Shown here: piece by piece, positions 16,497-24,659 of the stretch | Layout: each line of letters opens with the position of its first letter | Position numbering within the stretch: position 1 is the first letter of the stretch | Source of the DNA: an uncultured Dorea sp. | Lineage (GTDB): Bacteria; Bacillota; Clostridia; Lachnospirales; Lachnospiraceae | Length of the DNA stretch: 64,000 nt | Assembly: GCA_900550865.1 (NCBI GenBank) | Contig: URTM01000010.1 | Coordinates: 16,573-80,572, forward strand | Reading direction: 5' to 3' | Made by a program: the position numbers and the translations under genes | Notes under the pieces: generated by a model | Databases searched by the model: none | Told to the model about the DNA's origin: nothing | Seen by the model: the letters and a program-made list of their open reading frames with translations, nothing else

Positions 16497-18551
16497 TTAT
16501 TTTTTAGTATTCTTTCTCACCGGCTTCTTATAAAACTGTGCTGCCTTATCATAGCACGCCCGCATCTGATACTGGTTATTCAGTCCCTTCACCGCTAATG
16601 TTCTTCTCGACACGAAGTCATCCAGCTTCTTCATATATTCATCTGATGTGATATCTCCGTCTGCCACATACGTCAGACCTTTTTCCCAGCTTGCCGTAAG
16701 TTCCGGGTTCAGGAGCGGCCGGATGGAATGGTCTACGACATCGTAGATCATTTCCCCTAACATCGTCGGCGTGACGATCTGGGTCTTTTTATTCAGTGCG
16801 AGGTATTTATTATTGAATAATTTCTTCAGTATCTCGCCTCTGGTGGCACTGGTGCCGATTCCGCTTCCTTTGATCTGGGCGCGAAGTTCTTCGTCTTCGA
16901 TGAGCTGTCCTGCATTTTCCATGGCAAGGATCAGTGAACCGGAATTGTAGCGCTTCGGCGGCGAGGTCTTGCCTTCTTTGATATCCAGGGACTGCACCGG
17001 AAGGGTCATGCCTTTCTTGAGGCTCTGAATCCTGGCGAAGAAGTCTGCATCGGTGTCTTTGTCTTCGGTACTGTCTGTATTGTCGTTATTGTCGTTGTTG
17101 TTATTGTCGTTCTTCCTGCCTGGCACACCTGTAACTTTCAGATAGCCTTCTTCTGCCAGTACTTTGAAGCTTGAGAAGAAGGATTCTTCTTTGATCTTCG
17201 TCACGATCGATACTTTCTGATAGACAGCCGGTGGGTAGAAGATGCTTAAGAATCGTCTTACGATCACATCATACACCCTCTGTGACAGATTCGGAAGTCC
17301 TTTTAGTGCTCCCATGCCCTGTCCGGTCGGGATGATCGCATAGTGGTCTGTGATCTGTTTATCATTGACATATCTGGTCTTCTCTAAGCCTTTGTGGCTG
17401 CCGAATTTCACGATGTCCTGAAGATATGGCTTTGCCGGTTCATACTGCATCAGGCCGTTCAAGTTCTTGTGGATCTCTTTTGCTACTGCTGTGGACAGCA
17501 CGCGGGCATCCGTTCTTGGATAGGTGACGAGTTTTTTTTCATATAGTTCCTGGATGATCCGGAGGGTCTCATCCGGGCTGATCTTGAACCGCTTGGAACA
17601 TTCATTCTGGATCTCGGCCAGGTTGAATAATAACGGCGGGTTCTTCTTTTCTTTCTTTTTTTCTATGGATACGATCTGGCAGGTCAGGGGTTGGCTGGTA
17701 TCTGACTCACTGTTGCTTAGGTAGCGAATCAGTTCTTCTGCCTTTTCCTTTTCTTTGAATCCATTTTCCTTATAGAGGTCGAAGGATTCGAACCATTTTG
17801 ATCCTTTGACTGCCCGCCATTCGCCTTCGAATGTCGCACCTTTCTCTCCGATGGTGCTTAGGACTCTGTAGAACGGGGTCTCTACGAACTCCCGGATCTC
17901 CCGTTCTCTGCGCACGACCATGCCGAGGACGCAGGTCATAACGCGGCCTACGGATACGACGGAATATTTCGTATTCAGATAATTGGAGATGCTGTTGCCG
18001 TATTTTAATGTCAGGAGGCGGGAGAAGTTGATTCCCATCAGGTAGTCTTCTTTCGCTCTTAGGTAAGCCGATGCTGCCAGGTTGTCGTATTCTTTTAAGT
18101 CTTTTGCTTCTTTGATTCCGCGCAGGATCTCTTCTTCTGTCTGGGAGTCGATCCATACGCGGCGGCGGTTCTTGCCCTTTACGCCTGCCTGCTGTTCGAC
18201 CAGGCGGTAGATGTATTCTCCTTCCCGTCCCGAGTCGGTACAGACGTAGATCGTGTCTACGTCTGCTCTGTTAAGAAGGCCCGACACGATCCGGAACTGC
18301 TTGGATACTGCCGGGATGACTTCGTACTTGAACTCCTGCGGGATAAAAGGCAGAGTCTCAAGACTCCACCTTTTTAATGCCGGATCGTATTCTTCCGGAT
18401 AACTCATCGTGACCAGGTGTCCGACGCACCAGGTTACGATTGCTTCTGCTGATTCGAGATATCCGTCTTTTCTCTGTGTATTGATATGCAATGCCTTGGC
18501 AAACTCCTGCGCTACGCTGGGTTTTTCGGCAATGTATAGTGATTTTCCCAT
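16497..18551 (-). CDS. topB: DNA topoisomerase III
   Basis: Type IA topoisomerase of 684 residues, decatenating and relaxing DNA. TOPRIM at the N-terminus (SLYIAEKPSVAQEFA; TDSGREGEYIYR for the acidic metal residues), VGRVMTCVLGMVVRRE, and the active-site tyrosine in KKLVTYPRTDARVLS; also GSGIGTSATRGEIL near the C-terminus. No zinc-finger tail, as usual for TopB. Odd: an Asn/Asp-rich linker near residue 480-500, encoded by GTTGTC-type repeats (17071-17112), absent from the fold core. RBS AGGAG; follows ppk1 with an inverted repeat pair between them. Confidence 0.95.
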   Translation of the reverse strand: MGKSLYIAEKPSVAQEFAKALHINTQRKDGYLESAEAIVTWCVGHLVTMSYPEEYDPALKRWSLETLPFIPQEFKYEVIPAVSKQFRIVSGLLNRADVDTIYVCTDSGREGEYIYRLVEQQAGVKGKNRRRVWIDSQTEEEILRGIKEAKDLKEYDNLAASAYLRAKEDYLMGINFSRLLTLKYGNSISNYLNTKYSVVSVGRVMTCVLGMVVRREREIREFVETPFYRVLSTIGEKGATFEGEWRAVKGSKWFESFDLYKENGFKEKEKAEELIRYLSNSESDTSQPLTCQIVSIEKKKEKKNPPLLFNLAEIQNECSKRFKISPDETLRIIQELYEKKLVTYPRTDARVLSTAVAKEIHKNLNGLMQYEPAKPYLQDIVKFGSHKGLEKTRYVNDKQITDHYAIIPTGQGMGALKGLPNLSQRVYDVIVRRFLSIFYPPAVYQKVSIVTKIKEESFFSSFKVLAEEGYLKVTGVPGRKNDNNNNDNNDNTDSTEDKDTDADFFARIQSLKKGMTLPVQSLDIKEGKTSPPKRYNSGSLILAMENAGQLIEDEELRAQIKGSGIGTSATRGEILKKLFNNKYLALNKKTQIVTPTMLGEMIYDVVDHSIRPLLNPELTASWEKGLTYVADGDITSDEYMKKLDDFVSRRTLAVKGLNNQYQMRACYDKAAQFYKKPVRKNTKK

Positions 18552-18580
18552 GTAATTATGTTACTCCTTGGTGAGCCGAT

Positions 18581-18676
18581 GGGGACGGGAATTACTGGCT
18601 CTTTTCCTGTCCCTGATGGCTTTTTATTTTTTTCTGTGCCGGAGGGACAGGAAAAAAGCCAGTAATCCCCGTCCCC
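18581..18676. repeat. family-1 repeat, inverted pair (two 34-bp arms)
   Basis: Arms 18581-18614 and 18643-18676 are inverted copies matching at 32 of 34 positions and separated by 28 bp. Each arm begins GGGGACGGG, has TTACTGGCT and a T-run in the middle, and ends CTGTCCCT. The same motif recurs singly at 20779-20811 and 21108-21139. The right arm lies inside the 3' end of ppk1. Confidence 0.85.
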
Positions 18677-20753
18677 GTTGGTCTTCTTCGTGCAGTGCTT
18701 CTTCCATGAAGGTTGCCTGGGAATCCACAGCTTTTATGCCGCCGGTCCGTTTCATATATGTGCCGTCTTTCTGCATGATCCTTGCTTTCACGTTATCGCT
18801 TAACATAATCTTCAAGTCATGGTTGATCTGGCGTCTGATCTGCCCGTCTAATACCGGGCAGGCTACTTCTACTCTTTTTTCTGTATTTCTTGTCATCATG
18901 TCTGCGGAGCCGATATAGATCTTCTGGTCTTTTCCGGTTCCGAAGCTGAAGATACGTGGATGTTCCAGATAGCGGCCAACCACGCTCATCACTCTGACAT
19001 TCTCCGTAAATCCAGGCACTCCCGGTAGTATACAGCAGATTCCGCGAACAATCAAGTCTACCCTTACTCCGGCGCAGGAGGCCTCGGATACTTTCTTTAT
19101 GAAGTCCACATCTGTCACGGAGTTCATCTTCATTATGATGCGTCCTTCGCTTCCTTTTGTGATCTCTTCGTCCATCATCTGTAAGATACGGCTCTTTAAG
19201 CTGACCGGTGAGACGATCAGGTATTGATAGCTGCCCTGCAGATTGCCGATGGACATATTCTTGAAAAATTCTGCGGCGTCCTGTCCGATTCGCGGATCGG
19301 CTGTCATCAGGGACAGATCGGTATACATGGCGGCTGTCTTCTCGTTATAATTGCCGGTTCCGACCTGTGTGATATACTGGATGTCATTGCGGTTCCTGTA
19401 TGTGATCAGACAGATCTTGGAATGCACTTTGTAGCCGTCGAATCCGTAGATCACACGGCATCCGGCTTCTTCCAGTCGTTCCGACCAGTCGATATTGTTC
19501 TGCTCGTCGAATCTTGCACGCAGCTCGATCAGTACGGTGACTTCTTTGCCATTTTCCGCAGCTGCGCACAGGTATTCCACCAGTCTTGCCTTCTTCGCCA
19601 GGCGGTAGATGGTGATCTTGATCGTCATTACATTCGGGTCTGCCGCGGCATCTTTGATCAGCTTTAGGAATGGATCCATGCTTTCGTATGGGTAGAACAA
19701 CAGGATATCATTCTTTTTCACCTGTTTTAACATGTTGCCATCCTGTACATGTGCGGATTTTTGCGGGGAAAACGGCTCGTAGACCAGTGCTTTCTTCATG
19801 GACTCCGGAAGATTTCCTGCGATTGAGAACATGTAATCCAGTTTCATCGGCATCTTCGTGCGGAAGATCTGCTCCGGTGTGATCTTGAATTTCTTACAGA
19901 AGTATTCCTGCATTTCCGGTGACAGTTTTTCCGCTGTTTCTAATCTTACAACTGCCATTCTTCGGCGTTTGTGCAGGGTACTCTGCATGAGCTTCCGGAA
20001 GTCATCGGTAACCTCCAGTGCTTCATCGTCCGGAGATACGTCTGCATTTCTTGTCACACAGATGTAGTTCGTGTCAGATACTTCGTACTGGTCAAATACC
20101 AGATCCAGGTATTCCATGATGACTTTTTCCATGCGGATGTAACGGATGTCATGTCCCGGAAGCATCAGGATATCGGATACATAGGTTGGAACCGGTACGA
20201 TTCCGAGGATCTGCTCTTTTTCTTTGTCGTCTTTGGTCTTCTTGCTATTGATATGCTTCAGATTGGCTGTTACGTAGATATCTTTATTCATAAGGTGCGG
20301 GAACGGGTGGCTGCTGTCTACGATCTGCGGTGACAGTACCGGCAGGATCTGCTCTTTGAAACATTTCTTTACGTATTTCTTCTCGTCTGCCTCCAGTTCT
20401 TTAAAGTCCAGTCCGCAGACCCCGTATGGAGACAGTTCTTTCTTGATCCCGGCGTAGGTCTTGTCGCGTTCTTTATATAACGGGGCAACTGCTGCGTAGA
20501 TCGCATCCAGCTGCTCCTGCGGTGTCATTCCCGAGCGGCTGTCTCTGTGTCTGTCATCTGTCTGCACCATATCATAGAGGCTTCCGACACGGATCATGAA
20601 GAATTCATCCAAGTTACTGGTGAAGATGGCCACGAATTTCATACGTTCCAGCAACGGCACGCTCTTATCTCTTGCTTCTTCCAATACACGCTGATCGAAT
20701 CTCAGCCAGGAAAGTTCTCGGTTCTGTGTGTAGTTTAATAGTTCTCGGTCCAT
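18624..20753 (-). CDS. ppk1: polyphosphate kinase 1
   Basis: Makes polyphosphate reversibly from ATP, at the membrane or polyP granule. About 709 residues: N-terminal YTQNRELSWLRFDQRVLEEA, long helical head domain, ALVYEPFSPQKS, and the phospholipase-D-like half with GFDGYKVHSKICLIT (catalytic-type His), GTGNYNEKTAAMYTDLSL, IIMKMNSVTD, VRGICCILPG and IYIGSADMMTRN. Start set at MDRELLNY, with GGAGG 8 nt upstream; an earlier in-frame start would translate a family-1 repeat. The C-terminal tail RGRGLLAFFLSLRHRKK is encoded by the right arm of the inverted repeat pair, so the native stop may have been lost. Confidence 0.94.
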   Translation of the reverse strand: MDRELLNYTQNRELSWLRFDQRVLEEARDKSVPLLERMKFVAIFTSNLDEFFMIRVGSLYDMVQTDDRHRDSRSGMTPQEQLDAIYAAVAPLYKERDKTYAGIKKELSPYGVCGLDFKELEADEKKYVKKCFKEQILPVLSPQIVDSSHPFPHLMNKDIYVTANLKHINSKKTKDDKEKEQILGIVPVPTYVSDILMLPGHDIRYIRMEKVIMEYLDLVFDQYEVSDTNYICVTRNADVSPDDEALEVTDDFRKLMQSTLHKRRRMAVVRLETAEKLSPEMQEYFCKKFKITPEQIFRTKMPMKLDYMFSIAGNLPESMKKALVYEPFSPQKSAHVQDGNMLKQVKKNDILLFYPYESMDPFLKLIKDAAADPNVMTIKITIYRLAKKARLVEYLCAAAENGKEVTVLIELRARFDEQNNIDWSERLEEAGCRVIYGFDGYKVHSKICLITYRNRNDIQYITQVGTGNYNEKTAAMYTDLSLMTADPRIGQDAAEFFKNMSIGNLQGSYQYLIVSPVSLKSRILQMMDEEITKGSEGRIIMKMNSVTDVDFIKKVSEASCAGVRVDLIVRGICCILPGVPGFTENVRVMSVVGRYLEHPRIFSFGTGKDQKIYIGSADMMTRNTEKRVEVACPVLDGQIRRQINHDLKIMLSDNVKARIMQKDGTYMKRTGGIKAVDSQATFMEEALHEEDQRGRGLLAFFLSLRHRKK

Positions 20754-20778
20754 AAGGTCTGCCTCCGTTTCTTGCCAT

Positions 20779-20811
20779 GGGGACGGTGTTTTTGGCTTTT
20801 TTAATGTCCCC
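20779..20811. repeat. family-1 repeat, single copy in the ppk1 leader
   Basis: 33 bp beginning GGGGACGGTG, with TTGGCTTTTTT centrally and ending TGTCCCC; alignable end to end with the arms at 18581-18676. Lies between the ppk1 promoter and its RBS, so it is transcribed into the 5' leader. Confidence 0.75.
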
Positions 20812-20849
20812 AATGGCACTTTGTAATCAGCGAATTTATTGTATACTTT

Positions 20850-20878
20850 ATTATAGCAAAACCTTCTTTTATTCTCAA
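20850..20878 (-). promoter_or_regulatory. ppk1 promoter
   Basis: TTGAGA, 17 bp, TATAAT with an upstream TGC (extended -10). Predicted leader about 90 nt, containing one family-1 repeat. Confidence 0.75.
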
Positions 20879-20904
20879 CACTGAGATGTATTGTGTTAAG
20901 ATTT

Positions 20905-20940
20905 GTAATCTGATTGGTAATCTGATTTATAATCTGATTG
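20905..20940. repeat. three tandem 12-bp units upstream of ppk1
   Basis: GTAATCTGATTG, GTAATCTGATTT and ATAATCTGATTG follow each other without gaps, ~30 bp upstream of the ppk1 -35. The unit length is a little over one helical turn. The rest of the 397-bp gap between ppk1 and asd holds a GC-rich stretch, the asd terminator and another family-1 repeat. Confidence 0.75.
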
Positions 20941-21001
20941 GTATCGGCAGGCGGGGCCGGATATCGGTAAGCGGACCGGATTTGCTGGATGTATAATGCA
21001 A

Positions 21002-21050
21002 AAAAAGGCGGGAACTGCGCCTTTTTACATGTTGCAGTTCCTGCCTTTTT
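21002..21050 (-). terminator. asd terminator (bidirectional shape)
   Basis: A 17-bp stem (AAAAAGGCAGGAACTGC on the minus strand, one G-U pair) followed by six T on the minus strand, 100 nt after the asd stop. Confidence 0.85.
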
Positions 21051-21107
21051 ATTATTTTATGCTTTCACCTTATGAGTGATAAACCGGTGAGTATGAGTGT
21101 GCCACCT

Positions 21108-21139
21108 GGGACACTAAAAGAGCCGGTTTTCCCGTCCCC
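21108..21139. repeat. family-1 repeat, single copy downstream of asd
   Basis: Minus-strand orientation begins GGGGACGGGAAAACC, continues GGCTCTTTTAG and ends TGTCCC; same order of conserved blocks as the other copies. Located 12 bp past the asd stop, before its terminator. Confidence 0.7.
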
Positions 21140-21150
21140 ATGGCCACGCC

Positions 21151-22236
21151 TTACTTCGCCTGAATATATCCCTTAGCAGTAAGTGCCTCAGCGCAAAGCA
21201 CAGCTCCGCCTGCTGCACCACGTACAGTGTTGTGTGACAGTCCGATGAACTTGTAATCATACATGCTGTCTTCTCTCAGACGTCCGATAGATACGCCCAT
21301 ACCGTTCTCGTAGTTCACGTCTGCCTTTACCTGTGGTCTGTCGTCTTCTGACAGATACTGGATGAACTGCTTTGGAGCACTTGGAAGATCTGCTTCCTGT
21401 GGGAATCCCTTGAAACTTTCCAGTTTTTCGATGAGCTGTTCTTTGGTTGGCTTCTTCTCAAAGTTAATGAACACAGCTGCTGTATGTCCGTTCAGTACAG
21501 GAACTCTTAAGCACTGGCATGTGATCTTTGGTTCTTCTGCCAGTTTGATCTCGCCGTTTTCGAGTGTTCCGAGTACACGCAGAGGTTCCTTTTCACTCTT
21601 TTCTTCTTCTCCTCCGATGTATGGGATGATGTTCTCGATCATTTCCGGCCAGTCTTTGAATGTCTTACCTGCTCCGGAGATTGCCTGGTATGTTGTTACA
21701 ACAACTTCTTTTGGTCCAAACTCTTTCCATGCTGCAAGTGCCGGTGTATAGCTCTGGATAGAGCAGTTTGGCTTAACAGCGATGAATCCGCGTGTTGTTC
21801 CGAGACGTTCTTTCTGAGTCTTGATGAGGTCAAAATGTGCTGCGTTGATCTCAGGTACTACCATCGGTACATCTTTTGTCCAGCGGTGTGCGCTGTTGTT
21901 TGATACAACCGGTGTCTCTGTCTTTGCATATGCTTCTTCGATCGCTTTGATCTCGTCTTTTGTCATGTCTACTGCGCTGAATACAAAATCTACGGTAGAA
22001 GCTACTTCTTCTACTTCATTTACATTCTTTACGATCAGTTTCTTAACACCTTCCGGCATTGGTGTATCCATTTTCCAACGTCCGCCGACTGCCTCTTCGT
22101 ATGTCTTTCCTGCTGAACGCGGGCTTGCTGCTACTGTTACTACTTCGAACCAAGGGTGATTTTCAAGCAATGAGATAAAACGCTGTCCAACCATTCCTGT
22201 TGCTCCTAAAATACCTACTCTTAATTTCTTCTCCAT
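21151..22236 (-). CDS. asd: aspartate-semialdehyde dehydrogenase
   Basis: NADPH-dependent reduction of aspartyl phosphate to aspartate semialdehyde, the branch point to lysine/diaminopimelate, threonine and methionine. 361 residues, the longer (archaeal/fungal-like) type: GILGATGMVGQRF (N-terminal cofactor loop), catalytic Cys in KPNCSIQSY, substrate-binding GAGKTFKDWP, and catalytic-type His in LNGHTAAVFINFEK. RBS GGGAGAG. Lies 75 nt downstream of argH in the same direction and has its own terminator. Confidence 0.95.
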   Translation of the reverse strand: MEKKLRVGILGATGMVGQRFISLLENHPWFEVVTVAASPRSAGKTYEEAVGGRWKMDTPMPEGVKKLIVKNVNEVEEVASTVDFVFSAVDMTKDEIKAIEEAYAKTETPVVSNNSAHRWTKDVPMVVPEINAAHFDLIKTQKERLGTTRGFIAVKPNCSIQSYTPALAAWKEFGPKEVVVTTYQAISGAGKTFKDWPEMIENIIPYIGGEEEKSEKEPLRVLGTLENGEIKLAEEPKITCQCLRVPVLNGHTAAVFINFEKKPTKEQLIEKLESFKGFPQEADLPSAPKQFIQYLSEDDRPQVKADVNYENGMGVSIGRLREDSMYDYKFIGLSHNTVRGAAGGAVLCAEALTAKGYIQAK

Positions 22237-22311
22237 CTTCTTTTCTCTCCCTTTCTTTGGTTTTTTTACTATCCTTTATTCATATTCGTATTCGTATTAT
22301 TCAGCAATATA

Positions 22312-23697
22312 TTAAATCATATATCCAGCCATGTATTCCTTATAAGCTGCGATCGACTTCGCCATTGCATCTTTTCCAGGTGCTCCGATCGTGATACGCT
22401 TATTCACACATGTCTCAAGATCAATTGCTTCATATATGTCTTCTTCGAATACCGGTGAGATCTTCTTGTACTCTTCCAGCGGAAGTGCATCTAATGGGAT
22501 TTTCTTCTCGATACAGGTCAGCACCAGTTTTCCTACGATGCCGTGTGCATCTCTGAATGGTACACCGTGATTTACCAGATAATCTGCCGCATCTGTTGCG
22601 TTGGTGAATCCATGTTTTGCACTTTCTTCCATGCGGTCTTTGTTGAACTGCATGGTCTTTAACATGCCGGCAAATAATGTGATGCATCCTTTTGCGGTAT
22701 CCATAGCATCGAATGCCCATTCTTTGTCTTCCTGCATATCTTTGTTGTATGCAAGCGGGATCCCTTTCATCGTGGTAAGGAGTGCATTGAGCGCGCCGTA
22801 TACACGTCCTGTCTTACCTCTTACGAGTTCTGCGATATCCGGATTCTTCTTCTGCGGCATGATACTGCTTCCGGTGCTGTATGCGTCATCGATCTCCACA
22901 AACTGGTATTCATTCGAATTCCAGATGATGACTTCCTCACAGAATCTGCTCAGGTGCATCATGATGATGCTGAGTGCCGACAACAATTCTAATAAGTAAT
23001 CTCTGTCGGATACCCCGTCCATACTGTTCAGTGTCGGTCCGTCGAATCCGAGTAATTCTGCTGTGTACTCTCGGTCCAGCGGATAGGTTGTCCCCGCAAG
23101 TGCTCCGGAACCGAGCGGACAGGTATTCATACGCTTTGCGATGTCTTTCAGTCTCTCGTGGTCTCTGCGGAACATTTCAAAATATGCTCCCATGTGGTGT
23201 GCCAGTGTGATCGGCTGCGCTTTCTGAAGGTGTGTGAATCCAGGCATATATGTCTCGACATTTTCCTCCATCACGTGAAGGATCACTTCCAGAAGTTCTT
23301 TTACCTGGGCGTCGATCTCGTGGATCTCGTCTCTGGTAAAAAGCTTCATATCTAATGCAACCTGGTCATTTCTGCTTCGTCCGGTGTGAAGTTTCTTTCC
23401 CGGATCGCCGATGCGGTCGATCAGTGTTGCTTCCACAAAGCTGTGGATGTCTTCATATTTATCTGATATTTCTAATTTTCCTGATTCTACATCTTCCAGG
23501 ATGCCATTCAGTCCGTCTGTGATCTGTTCTTTTTCTTCTTCCGTTAAGATTCCCTGCTTTGCAAGCATTGCTACATGTGCAAGACTGCCTTTGATATCCT
23601 GCTTATAGAATCTTTTGTCAAATGTAATGGAAGCGTTGAAATTATATACTAACTGGTCTGTTTCTTTTGTGAAACGGCCTCCCCATAACTGTGCCAT
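22312..23697 (-). CDS. argH: argininosuccinate lyase
   Basis: Last step of arginine synthesis: argininosuccinate to arginine plus fumarate. 461 residues of the fumarase/aspartase superfamily: LWGGRFTKETDQLV, HTGRSRNDQVALDMKL, FTHLQKAQPITLAHH (His), and the signature GSSIMPQKKNPDIAELVRGK with the catalytic Ser. Full family length. RBS AAGGAAG. An ArgR/AhrC-type box lies 83 nt upstream, fitting arginine repression. No other arg gene is nearby, so it is a detached member of the pathway. Confidence 0.96.
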   Translation of the reverse strand: MAQLWGGRFTKETDQLVYNFNASITFDKRFYKQDIKGSLAHVAMLAKQGILTEEEKEQITDGLNGILEDVESGKLEISDKYEDIHSFVEATLIDRIGDPGKKLHTGRSRNDQVALDMKLFTRDEIHEIDAQVKELLEVILHVMEENVETYMPGFTHLQKAQPITLAHHMGAYFEMFRRDHERLKDIAKRMNTCPLGSGALAGTTYPLDREYTAELLGFDGPTLNSMDGVSDRDYLLELLSALSIIMMHLSRFCEEVIIWNSNEYQFVEIDDAYSTGSSIMPQKKNPDIAELVRGKTGRVYGALNALLTTMKGIPLAYNKDMQEDKEWAFDAMDTAKGCITLFAGMLKTMQFNKDRMEESAKHGFTNATDAADYLVNHGVPFRDAHGIVGKLVLTCIEKKIPLDALPLEEYKKISPVFEEDIYEAIDLETCVNKRITIGAPGKDAMAKSIAAYKEYMAGYMI

Positions 23698-23779
23698 ATG
23701 GATTTCTTCCTTTCATTTTTAAGTTTACTGTTTCCGATTTTAACACATTTCCGCATAAAAGCAAATATTATTGCAGAAA

Positions 23780-23797
23780 TTTACATATTTATTCACT
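23780..23797 (-). promoter_or_regulatory. candidate ARG box (ArgR/AhrC operator) upstream of argH
   Basis: Minus strand reads AGTGAATAAATATGTAAA, close to the known Firmicutes ARG box (core TGAATAAAAAT, purine-rich ending). Placed upstream of a weak -10 (TAAAAT, 23729 region), so repression or activation geometry is unclear. Confidence 0.5.
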
Positions 23798-23853
23798 CTA
23801 AAACGTGATTTTTTTCTTAATCCATGCAATTTTCCAATTCTATTTATGCATTT

Positions 23854-24501
23854 TTACTGTTCTTTTCCTGCCTGCTGTTCTTCCAGACGCTGGCGCATGG
23901 AGAACTCACAGCCACAGTAGTCCTGCCGGTAAAGCCCGTACTGTGCGGACAATTCTACGGACCGCTTATATCCGTTCTTCTTTTTGAAATCTGACGTCAG
24001 ATATGCCACGCCATACTCTTCTGCAAGTTTTAATCCTATCTCATTCAATTTTGCTGCATTCTTAAGCGGGCTGATGCTGAGCGTCGTTGTGAAGTAGTCA
24101 TATCCTCCGGCTTTTGCAATCTCTGCCGTCTCTCTTAAGCGGAGCTCATAGCATTGGAAGCAGCGCACGCCGCCTTCTTTTACTTCTTCCAGTCCTTTTG
24201 CCATCGCATAGAATTTCTCTTTATCATAGCTACCTGCAATGAACTGCACCGGATATTTCGTCCGCATCTCCCCGATCAGTGTCTGCTGTTCGATGATGCG
24301 CTTGCTGTATTCGCTCTCCGGGTAAATGTTCGGGTTGTAATAAAGTACCGTGATCCTGAAATAATTGCTTAAGTATTCCAGCACATAACTGCTGCACGGG
24401 GCGCAGCAGCTGTGAAGCAGAAGCGTCGGGACTTTTTCTTCTTTTTGCAGATTGGAGATTAATTTATCCAGTTCTTTTTGATAATTTATTTTTTGTAACA
24501 T
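23854..24501 (-). CDS. queH: epoxyqueuosine reductase QueH
   Basis: Non-orthologous replacement of QueG for the last step of queuosine tRNA modification. 215 residues: N-terminal LLHSCCAPCSSYVLEYL with the CC-x-x-C cluster, YYNPNIYPESEYSKR, GVRCFQCYELRL and C-terminal YRQDYCGCEFS, the four Cys groups of the family that hold Fe-S and metal centres. Start chosen at MLQKINYQ, where GAGAGG lies 7 nt upstream. Divergent from the ABC transporter at 24660; no other queuosine gene in the window. Confidence 0.93.
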   Translation of the reverse strand: MLQKINYQKELDKLISNLQKEEKVPTLLLHSCCAPCSSYVLEYLSNYFRITVLYYNPNIYPESEYSKRIIEQQTLIGEMRTKYPVQFIAGSYDKEKFYAMAKGLEEVKEGGVRCFQCYELRLRETAEIAKAGGYDYFTTTLSISPLKNAAKLNEIGLKLAEEYGVAYLTSDFKKKNGYKRSVELSAQYGLYRQDYCGCEFSMRQRLEEQQAGKEQ

Positions 24502-24607
24502 GTAGCGACCTCTCTTGGTGTGTAAATGTCTTTCTGGCATTTCCTTATCAGCATTTTACCACACACATCACATTTATTCACCTGTTTTCTGTCTGCGGCA
24601 TATCTTA

Positions 24608-24637
24608 CTTATATAGGTTATTCTTATATAGGTTATT
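24608..24637. repeat. perfect 15-bp tandem duplication before the ABC transporter gene
   Basis: CTTATATAGGTTATT occurs twice head to tail, ending 9 bp before the AGGAGG of the ABC ATPase. Each copy carries a TTATAT that could act as a -10, so the duplication probably lies in the promoter or leader. Confidence 0.8.
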
Positions 24638-24659
24638 TTTCTCTTGTAGGAGGTCTTCT

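Noticed and set aside
18581..18676. Intrinsic terminator between ppk1 and topB
   Set aside because: The stem is long but the loop is 28 nt and no U tract follows; better explained as an inverted repeat pair.
20754..20819. 22-residue N-terminal extension of PPK1
   Set aside because: It is the translation of a family-1 repeat with no RBS; GGAGG precedes the internal ATG.
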